Positions 8,448 to 13,723 of a stretch of 13,723 nt of DNA are shown here, piece by piece (position 1 is the stretch's first letter; the number at the start of each line of letters is the position of its first letter). This DNA is from Sulfurovum sp. (GTDB lineage Bacteria; Campylobacterota; Campylobacteria; Campylobacterales; Sulfurovaceae): assembly GCA_015493425.1 (NCBI GenBank), contig WGDG01000214.1:1-13723 (forward strand), given 5' to 3'. The notes beneath the pieces were generated by a model, which made no database searches, was not told where the DNA came from, and worked only from the letters and a program-made list of their open reading frames with translations. The position numbers were made by a program, and so were the translations under genes.

Positions 8448-8451
8448 AGGA

Positions 8452-9219
8452 ATGAAGCGAGTTATATGGATGGCAGCACTGGCAGTCGCAATTGGCGCAA
8501 ATGCGTCGGAAGAGAATCCTTTTGCGCTGAAGAAGAATTTTCAGCAGATCGAACAGAGTCAGAGTGCTTTGCTTGGAGAATTGAAAGTCATTGCCGAGAA
8601 GCAGGCCGCGATCGAAGAGGCCAAAGAGGATGCAGAGCTCGATGCCGAACTTGCGGAAGAGGATGATGAGGGAGCTGCGGAGTCCAAAGAAGAAGTACCT
8701 GCACCCAAAGCAAAAGCTGCAGAAAAGGAAGTGGTATCTGAGCCAAAGCCTGTAAGCAGAGAAGAGGTACCGGCAGAACGTGTACCGCTTGAAAAGCTAA
8801 AAGCAGAACAGAAAAAGGTCGATACCGCGCGTCAGGCGGCAGCAGCGGAAACGGCACAAAAACGTGCAGCAGAAGAAGCTGCCCGCAAAAAAGCGGCTGA
8901 TGCGAAAGCAAAAGCGGAAGCAGCCCAAAAAGAAGCAGCGCGTAAAAAAGCGGCAGAAGAGAAAGCCCAGGCTGAAAAGGCAGCACTTGAGAAACTTAAA
9001 GTAGAGCGTGCTGCGGCAGACAAACGTGCCAAAGAGGCAGAACTTGCCAGAACGAAGGCAGCCAAAGCCCGTGAAGCCAATGCTGCGGTAAAAAAGCCGC
9101 AATCCAAGGTCTCATCAAACGGCGGTGTCAATATTGATATTGCCAAAGAGAAGGCCGAGGCGGAAAAGAGAGCCGAAGAAGAACTTAAAAAAGCTATTGC
9201 GGAGGTTGATCAGGATTGA
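8452..9219 (+). CDS. Exported Ala/Lys/Glu-rich TolA-like protein
   Basis: This 255-residue protein is of unknown function. Residues 1-18 are a Sec signal peptide (KR, hydrophobic core, ANA before S19), and no other membrane segment is seen. The mature protein begins SEENPF. A helical stretch (25-60), an acidic segment (51-80) and a Pro-containing linker (82-112) come next, then a long Ala/Lys/Glu/Arg-rich segment (about 113-215), probably one extended helix or coiled coil, as in the central domain of TolA. The C-terminus has a break (VSSNGGVNIDI, 220-230) and a last charged helix. An AMIN domain, which I recall in the protein at this locus in Campylobacter, is not evident. It starts 4 bp after the previous stop with a strong SD (AAAGGAG, 8438-8444). 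Its 3' end overlaps the convergent antiporter gene by 10 bp. A structural or cell-envelope spacer role is inference. Confidence 0.75.
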   Translation: MKRVIWMAALAVAIGANASEENPFALKKNFQQIEQSQSALLGELKVIAEKQAAIEEAKEDAELDAELAEEDDEGAAESKEEVPAPKAKAAEKEVVSEPKPVSREEVPAERVPLEKLKAEQKKVDTARQAAAAETAQKRAAEEAARKKAADAKAKAEAAQKEAARKKAAEEKAQAEKAALEKLKVERAAADKRAKEAELARTKAAKAREANAAVKKPQSKVSSNGGVNIDIAKEKAEAEKRAEEELKKAIAEVDQD

Positions 9220-9222
9220 TCA
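9207..9222. repeat. Duplicated TGATCA at the convergent gene junction
   Basis: TGATCA occurs at 9207-9212 and 9217-9222. Being self-complementary, the two copies can pair as a 6-bp stem with a 4-base loop, exactly over the overlap of the two converging genes. Pyrimidine-rich sequence with T runs follows on the plus strand (9223-9245). This could be a weak terminator, but the stem is short and AT-rich; chance is possible. Confidence 0.2.
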
Positions 9223-10376
9223 TCCCTCTTTACTTCTTTCTTCTGTAAAACCTTGATGGTGACCATCACCACAAGGATCTCGAAAATACTCGCAAGAATC
9301 AACTGATAATAACTCAATAAATCCAGTAACTTCGTTTCATATCCAATGGTGGCAACCGCAACCAGCAATGTCAGCGGCATAGAAAGAGAGAGCCCGACAA
9401 GAAGGGCATTTTTGGCACCACTGATATGTTTCAGTGTAATAGCTGCAAGAATACGCGAAAGCACCATTAGCACGGTAATGAGGAGTGCTCCGCTAAATAC
9501 CCCTTCAACTGCGAGTGAACGAATGTCAAAGGAGGCGCCTACATGAATGAAAAAGAGGGGCACCAGAAAGCCGAATCCCAGACTTGACATTTTGTGTTCA
9601 AGTGATTTTTCATGCCGGAAAAAAGCAGATATAGCCATGCCCGCAATAAATGACCCCAGCGCAAGTTCCAGGTCAAGCGCAAGCATCACACTGATCAATA
9701 TGAAAAAGAGTGCCATTGCCAGGCGGATATCCTGATCAGAAGTGTCAAACTTCGGTACAAGTATACGCTTGAGTTCCGGATACCACCAAAAGAGCAGATG
9801 AAGTGCCCGGTAAAGCATATAGACTGCAAGAATAAATGCACTGAGGTATCCGATCTTGATAAGCAGCTGGAGATTCATACCGGTGGTACTGGCAGCATCG
9901 AAAATGGTCAGTACCGCAATAGAGATAATCTCCCCCAATACGCCTGCAATAAAAGCCAGTTTGATCCAGGGCTGGTCTTTGCCGTATGTTTTGGAGAGCG
10001 ATGCGAGCAGACCGATAGAGATGAGCGGCATGGATATGATGATAATCGGGTTAAGCCCAAACAGATATCCTGATCCGATGGAAAAAAAGGCCATAAGCGC
10101 AAGAAAAAGCATACTCCTTTGCAATACCTCTTTTGAGCTTCCGGTCAGCTGTTTGAGATCCACTTCCATCCCTGCCAGAAACATAAGGTAAAGGAATCCG
10201 GTTTCTGCTATCAGTTTAAAATAGGTATTGTCTTCGATAAACCCGAAATAGGCGAACAGTGATCCCAAAATGATCTCTGTTGCGGGGATGGGAAGACGCA
10301 ATATTTTGGAGACAAAAGGGCTCCCCCAGATAAGCAGTGAAAGCGTAAGGATAAGTGTGATGTTAGTATGTATCAC
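9210..10376 (-). CDS. CPA2-family cation:proton antiporter (KefB/NapA-like, no RCK domain)
   Basis: This is an inner-membrane protein of about 388 residues with some 12 hydrophobic helices. It probably exchanges Na+ or K+ for protons. Two stretches fit the monovalent cation:proton antiporter-2 family: FLYLMFLAGMEVDLKQL (about residues 61-77) and LALGSFIAGMAIS (about 238-250). The protein ends soon after the last helix, so the C-terminal nucleotide-binding RCK/TrkA-N domain of KefB and KefC is absent. The start is uncertain. The open frame extends to a GTG at 10418, but the first 14 residues it would add lie wholly inside bioB and look non-membrane, so I prefer the GTG at 10376, which puts the first helix near the N-terminus. 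Neither has a good SD. With the chosen start it overlaps bioB by 14 bp, implying coupling to bioB. Confidence 0.85.
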   Translation of the reverse strand: MIHTNITLILTLSLLIWGSPFVSKILRLPIPATEIILGSLFAYFGFIEDNTYFKLIAETGFLYLMFLAGMEVDLKQLTGSSKEVLQRSMLFLALMAFFSIGSGYLFGLNPIIIISMPLISIGLLASLSKTYGKDQPWIKLAFIAGVLGEIISIAVLTIFDAASTTGMNLQLLIKIGYLSAFILAVYMLYRALHLLFWWYPELKRILVPKFDTSDQDIRLAMALFFILISVMLALDLELALGSFIAGMAISAFFRHEKSLEHKMSSLGFGFLVPLFFIHVGASFDIRSLAVEGVFSGALLITVLMVLSRILAAITLKHISGAKNALLVGLSLSMPLTLLVAVATIGYETKLLDLLSYYQLILASIFEILVVMVTIKVLQKKEVKRDDQS

Positions 10377-11211
10377 AGCTTGTCGCAACCTCGTAACCGA
10401 GTGATTGAAGTATGGCACGGTCTTTGTTCGGTTCCTGTCCGGGTGTGGTCAGGTAGTTCCCGATAACAATGGCATTGGCACCTGCTTCGAACATTTCCGC
10501 TTCATGTCCGCCAAAGAGCAGTTCTCTGCCTCCGGCAACCATCAGCAACCGATCCTCTCCAAGAAGGCTACGAGCCTTTTGAATGATCTTTACCGCTTCG
10601 GGACGCTCAATATTGCGCGTTTTAATGGGTAAAGCAGGATTGGGATGGTAGAAGTTCAGCGGTGTTGATTCCGGGTTGAGCGAAGCAATGGCTTTAAGCA
10701 GGTCATCACGATCCTGAGCATCTTCTCCCATGCCGAAGATACCGCCGCTGCATAGCATCAATCCGACAGACTTGACATTCTCGCAGGTTTCATATCGCTC
10801 CTGCCATCCGTGTGTCTGACAGATGTCCGGGTAGTAGCGTTCGCTTGTTTCAAGATTGTGATTGTAGCTGTCGATGCCATGGTCTTTCAGGTAGGCAAGC
10901 TGCTCTTTGGTTGCTGTACCGTTGCATGCAATAAGATTGAGTCCTTCTACTTCAGCTTTGACCACTTGTGCTGTACGGGCGACAAAATCGGTCTTCTTGT
11001 CATCAAGCCCCTTCCCGGCAGTGACAAGACAGTAGCCAAGTGCACCATGTGCTTTGGCCTGCTTCGCCTCCTCAACAATTTGATCAATGGCTTTGTAGCT
11101 GTAGCGCTCAATGTCGGCATGGTAACGGACACTCTGTGTACAGAACTTGCAGTCTTCTTTGCAGGTGCCGCTGAGGATATTGTTGATGGCACAGAGAAAT
11201 ATCGGCTTCAT
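10363..11211 (-). CDS. bioB: Biotin synthase (radical SAM), short form
   Basis: This 282-residue enzyme inserts sulfur into dethiobiotin, the last step of biotin synthesis. The radical-SAM CX3CX2C motif is C17, C21 and C24. C61, C96 and C154 align by eye with the three auxiliary-cluster cysteines of E. coli BioB (C97, C128, C188). The YNHNL segment (116-120) and AGGRE (226-230) are also present. Two differences show in my hand alignment: M224 stands where E. coli has the cluster ligand Arg260, and E121 where E. coli has Asp155. The protein is shorter than E. coli BioB (346 residues) at both ends, as in other Campylobacterota as far as I recall. Its ATG follows the topA stop with no gap, and only a weak purine-rich SD is visible, so it probably depends on translation of topA. 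Confidence 0.95.
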   Translation of the reverse strand: MKPIFLCAINNILSGTCKEDCKFCTQSVRYHADIERYSYKAIDQIVEEAKQAKAHGALGYCLVTAGKGLDDKKTDFVARTAQVVKAEVEGLNLIACNGTATKEQLAYLKDHGIDSYNHNLETSERYYPDICQTHGWQERYETCENVKSVGLMLCSGGIFGMGEDAQDRDDLLKAIASLNPESTPLNFYHPNPALPIKTRNIERPEAVKIIQKARSLLGEDRLLMVAGGRELLFGGHEAEMFEAGANAIVIGNYLTTPGQEPNKDRAILQSLGYEVATSCDTY

Positions 11212-13410
11212 CTATTTGGCTTCTTCTTTATGTTTACACTTGAAGCATTCGTAAACCTCTTTGCCTCTGAGTGTCTTTTTGCCCATCAGGTAGCCGCATT
11301 CGGAACACTTTTTGTCCACAGGTTCGAAATTGGCGATGAACTTACACTTGGGGTAGTTGGTACAGCCGTAGAATTTTCCGCGTCTGCCTTCTCGCTCCTG
11401 AAGTTTTCCTCCACATTCGGGGCAGGGAACTTCAATCTCTTTTGGCGGGGTGAGGGATTTGGCATTCTTACACTTGGGGTAAGCCGAACAGGCCAGAAAC
11501 TTGCCGCGTCTTGAGTTCTTGATGACCATTGGCGAGCCACATTTTTCACACTTTTCATCAGTTTCTTCGGGCTGTTCCGGTTCGGTTCCGTCAGTGTTTT
11601 TGGTGTATTTGCACTTGGGGAAGTTCGAACAGGCGATGAATTCACCGTAGCGCCCCTTCCGAAGCAGCAGTTCCGCACCGCACTTGGGACACATTTCACC
11701 CGTAGGTGTAGCGACCTTGAGGCTCTTGATGTTCTTTTTGCCCTCTTCGATCTTCTGCATAAAGGGTGTGTAGAACTCTTTGAGGATCTTTTGCCAGTTC
11801 TCTTCACCGTTTGCCACCTTGTCGAGGGTCTCTTCCATCTGTGCAGTAAAGTTGCTGTCAACGATTTCAGGGAAATGCTTTTCAAGCATCTCAATGACCG
11901 TAAAGGCAATCTCGGTAGGGTGGATACGCTTCTTTTCGATCTCAATATATTTACGTGTCTGCAAGATGGTGATGGTAGGTGCATAGGTACTTGGACGGCC
12001 GATACCGAGACTCTCAAGCTTTTTAATGAGGCTTGCTTCGTTGTATCGTGGCGGCGGCTCGGTGAAGTGCTGCTCTTTTTTGATCTCATCGAGTGATGCA
12101 GGCGTTCCTTCTTTGAGATCCGGCAGCAGTTTGTCCTTTTCAGTGTAGCCGGTCACACGGTAAAAACCGTCAAAGAGCAGTTTTCTGCCGCTTGCTTTGA
12201 AGGTACATTTGTCACCCTTGAAGAGAATGGTCTGTGATTCAAATACAGCTTCTGTCATTTGGCAGGCAAGAAAACGGTTGTAAATGAGACGGTAAAGTCT
12301 CAGCTCATCTGCACCGAGGTACTTGGCAGCCATTTCCGCATCGAAGTCAACACGGGTTGGACGGATCGCCTCATGGGCCTCTTGTGCCCCTTTTGATTTG
12401 GTGGCATAGTTTTTGGGTTTGGCAGGCAGGTATTTGTCACCAAATGCTTCTTTGATATGCGTACGTGCGGCATCGACAGCCTCTTTGGCAAGGTTGAGCG
12501 AGTCGGTTCTCATATAGGTAATGATTCCCATCACGCCGTTGTCTGTCTTTACTCCTTCGTAGAGTTTTTGTGCAACCATCATGGTTTTCTTTGGAGAGAA
12601 ACCAAGCTGTGTAGAGGCTGCCTGCTGGAGCGTGGAGGTCATAAAGGGCGGCGGTGTTTTGGTTTTGCGTTTGGTTTTTTCAATGGATGAAACGGTAAAC
12701 GATTCGTTTTTGGCAGCAGTAACGATCTCTTCGGCATCGGCTTCAGTCTTGATGGTCATTTTGTCGATCTTCAAACCGTTATAGTCATAGATCGAAGCAT
12801 CGATACTTTTCTCAAACAGGGCATCGATGGTCCAGTACTCTTCAGGTTTGAACGCTTTGATCTCCCGTTCTCTGTCGACAACGAGTTTGAGGGTGGCGCT
12901 CTGCACCCGTCCCGCACTCAGACCTTTCTGAATTTTACTGGCAAGCAGCGGGGAGAGTTTATAGCCCACAATACGGTCAAGCAGTCTTCGTGTCTGCTGT
13001 GCATCGACAGAGCGCATATCGACCTTCCTGGGATGCTCCAGTGCATGTTGAATGGCGCTTTTGGTAATTTCGTGGAAAACAATACGCGGCAGCGCCTCAG
13101 GGTCTTTGCCTATTGCCTTGGCAATATGGTATCCAATCGCTTCTCCCTCTCGATCCTCATCCGTCGCGATATAGACAGTTTCCGCTTCTTTTGAAAGCTT
13201 CTTGAGCTCTTTGACGGTTGCGCTTGCATCTCTTGGAATGGAGTACTTGGGGACAAGATCACCTGTTTCGTCATCAACCGTGATACCGAAAGTACTTTTT
13301 GGAAGGTCTCTGATATGTCCTTTCGAGGCGATGACCTTATAGTCTTTACCCAGAAAGTTGGTGATGGTACGTGCTTTGGCCGGTGATTCGACGATAATTA
13401 GATTTTTCAT
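11212..13410 (-). CDS. topA: DNA topoisomerase I (type IA)
   Basis: TopA relaxes negative supercoils through a transient 5'-phosphotyrosine link. The 732-residue protein opens with the TOPRIM motif (E9 in VESPAKA) and carries the acidic triad D84, D86 and E88 in TDEDREGE. The catalytic tyrosine is Y299 in ITYMRTDS, with R301 beside it. From about residue 595 to the end there are four Cys-rich units: three full zinc ribbons of the CPxCG...C...PxC type and a last variant unit (CSECG...CFKC). The start is ATG at 13410; no strong SD is visible, but a promoter-like -10 lies 33 bp upstream. It is the first gene of a likely topA-bioB-antiporter operon. Length and motifs are normal. Confidence 0.97.
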   Translation of the reverse strand: MKNLIIVESPAKARTITNFLGKDYKVIASKGHIRDLPKSTFGITVDDETGDLVPKYSIPRDASATVKELKKLSKEAETVYIATDEDREGEAIGYHIAKAIGKDPEALPRIVFHEITKSAIQHALEHPRKVDMRSVDAQQTRRLLDRIVGYKLSPLLASKIQKGLSAGRVQSATLKLVVDREREIKAFKPEEYWTIDALFEKSIDASIYDYNGLKIDKMTIKTEADAEEIVTAAKNESFTVSSIEKTKRKTKTPPPFMTSTLQQAASTQLGFSPKKTMMVAQKLYEGVKTDNGVMGIITYMRTDSLNLAKEAVDAARTHIKEAFGDKYLPAKPKNYATKSKGAQEAHEAIRPTRVDFDAEMAAKYLGADELRLYRLIYNRFLACQMTEAVFESQTILFKGDKCTFKASGRKLLFDGFYRVTGYTEKDKLLPDLKEGTPASLDEIKKEQHFTEPPPRYNEASLIKKLESLGIGRPSTYAPTITILQTRKYIEIEKKRIHPTEIAFTVIEMLEKHFPEIVDSNFTAQMEETLDKVANGEENWQKILKEFYTPFMQKIEEGKKNIKSLKVATPTGEMCPKCGAELLLRKGRYGEFIACSNFPKCKYTKNTDGTEPEQPEETDEKCEKCGSPMVIKNSRRGKFLACSAYPKCKNAKSLTPPKEIEVPCPECGGKLQEREGRRGKFYGCTNYPKCKFIANFEPVDKKCSECGYLMGKKTLRGKEVYECFKCKHKEEAK

Positions 13411-13442
13411 TCGTTGCTTACTTTATATAAGAAATTTTTGGC

Positions 13443-13451
13443 ATTGTAGCA
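13443..13451 (-). promoter_or_regulatory. Extended -10 element, probable topA promoter
   Basis: On the minus strand the sequence TGCTACAAT fits an extended -10 (TGnTAnAAT). It would start transcription near 13436, giving a leader of about 25 bases before the topA ATG at 13410. No convincing -35 is present at 17 bp, which is common in Campylobacterota promoters. It would drive topA, bioB and the antiporter. Confidence 0.5.
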
Positions 13452-13505
13452 CAAAAGTGGGTAAAAGGGCATAAGTAAGGTTGTGATTTGGTATATTAAA
13501 AGTAG

Positions 13506-13532
13506 AAACATGCCTCAAAAAGAGGCATGTTT
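13506..13532 (-). terminator. Hairpin terminator downstream of dcd
   Basis: AAACATGCCTC (13506-13516) and GAGGCATGTTT (13522-13532) form a perfect 11-bp stem with a five-base loop. It begins 12 bp after the dcd stop codon. On the minus strand the stem ends in TTT and is followed by CTACTTTTAA, an interrupted U-rich tail, consistent with a Rho-independent terminator for dcd that separates it from topA. No T run follows on the plus strand. Confidence 0.7.
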
Positions 13533-13544
13533 ATGGGGTTGGTA

Positions 13545-13723
13545 TTAATCTTTTTTGAGAATACGCGGCAGGGTAATACCGGTCTGTGACTGGTATTTTC
13601 CTTTTCTGTCTGAGTAGGTTGTCTCACACTGCTCGTCACCCTGCAAAAAGAGCACCTGGGCGATCCCCTCGTTGGCGTAGATCTTTGCCGGAAGGGGTGT
13701 GGTGTTGGAGATTTCGATGGTGA
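13545..13723 (-). CDS. dcd: dCTP deaminase, C-terminal part (5' end beyond window)
   Basis: The last 58 residues of dCTP deaminase are encoded here; the gene continues past the window edge. The enzyme converts dCTP to dUTP, feeding dTMP synthesis. The fragment starts with TIEISNTTPLPAKIY, where the Glu of IEIS fits the catalytic glutamate of the family. Then comes GIAQVLFLQGDEQCE. It ends with GKYQSQTGITLPRI, the conserved C-terminal lid over the nucleotide. The stop codon (13545-13547) is followed by the hairpin at 13506-13532. The reading frame is intact in the visible part. A bifunctional dCTP deaminase/dUTPase is not excluded, because the N-terminal half is missing. Confidence 0.9.
   Translation of the reverse strand, partial: TIEISNTTPLPAKIYANEGIAQVLFLQGDEQCETTYSDRKGKYQSQTGITLPRILKKD

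Noticed and set aside
8860..9060. Apparent nucleotide repeats such as recurring AAAGCGGC/AAAGCAG units
   Set aside because: They are imperfect and in frame with Ala-Lys-Glu helix codons, so they reflect protein composition and not a tandem repeat array.
8797..9146. Minus-strand frames rich in Phe/Cys/Leu opposite the TolA-like gene
   Set aside because: They mirror the Ala/Lys/Glu-rich coding repeat on the plus strand; the low-complexity composition explains the absence of stops.
10377..10418. N-terminal extension of the antiporter to the GTG at 10418
   Set aside because: The added 14 residues lie inside bioB, look polar and lack a good SD; the GTG at 10376 is preferred though not proven.

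Overview
The window reads as chromosomal core DNA of a Campylobacterota (epsilonproteobacterial) chemolithotroph, most like Sulfurovum or Sulfurimonas. The basis is a short ~282-residue BioB, a 423-residue enolase followed by a small FtsB/DivIC-like protein, and the minus-strand order topA-bioB-CPA2 antiporter. As far as I recall, close relatives of these arrangements occur in Campylobacter jejuni (topA-bioB-transporter; eno-small coiled-coil protein-periplasmic protein). This assignment is by eye; no database was searched. Coding density is very high, no stretch over 300 bases lacks a gene, and I saw no tRNA, rRNA, CRISPR array, IS element or phage gene.

Left part (1-6830, plus strand): a promoter with a near-perfect 27-bp palindrome over its -35 element precedes a MerR-type regulator. 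The regulator overlaps by 4 bp a 1153-residue fusion of an LplT-like lysophospholipid flippase, a PlsC-type acyltransferase and an acyl-ACP synthetase (Aas). After 39 bp comes a large polytopic DUF2339 membrane protein. Together these look like a regulated membrane-lipid repair operon with an uncharacterised membrane protein attached.

Middle (6831-9219, plus strand): enolase (eno; the start is better placed at 6907 than further upstream), a small single-pass FtsB/DivIC-like protein, and an exported Ala/Lys/Glu-rich TolA-like protein. Gaps are 17 and 4 bp, so they are probably co-transcribed.

Right part (9210-13723, minus strand): reading leftward, the C-terminal end of dcd (dCTP deaminase, cut by the window edge) with a hairpin terminator, then a promoter and topA (DNA topoisomerase I with a four-unit zinc-ribbon tail), bioB starting directly after the topA stop, and a CPA2 cation:proton antiporter whose start lies inside bioB. 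The antiporter gene runs tail-to-tail into the TolA-like gene with a 10-bp overlap.

I do not see a clearly new defence, mobile or RNA system. The points most worth checking are the palindromic operator with its double-HTH MerR regulator of the flippase-acyltransferase-synthetase fusion, the unexplained DUF2339 protein, the BioB auxiliary-cluster ligand change, and the TolA-like protein in the enolase cluster.
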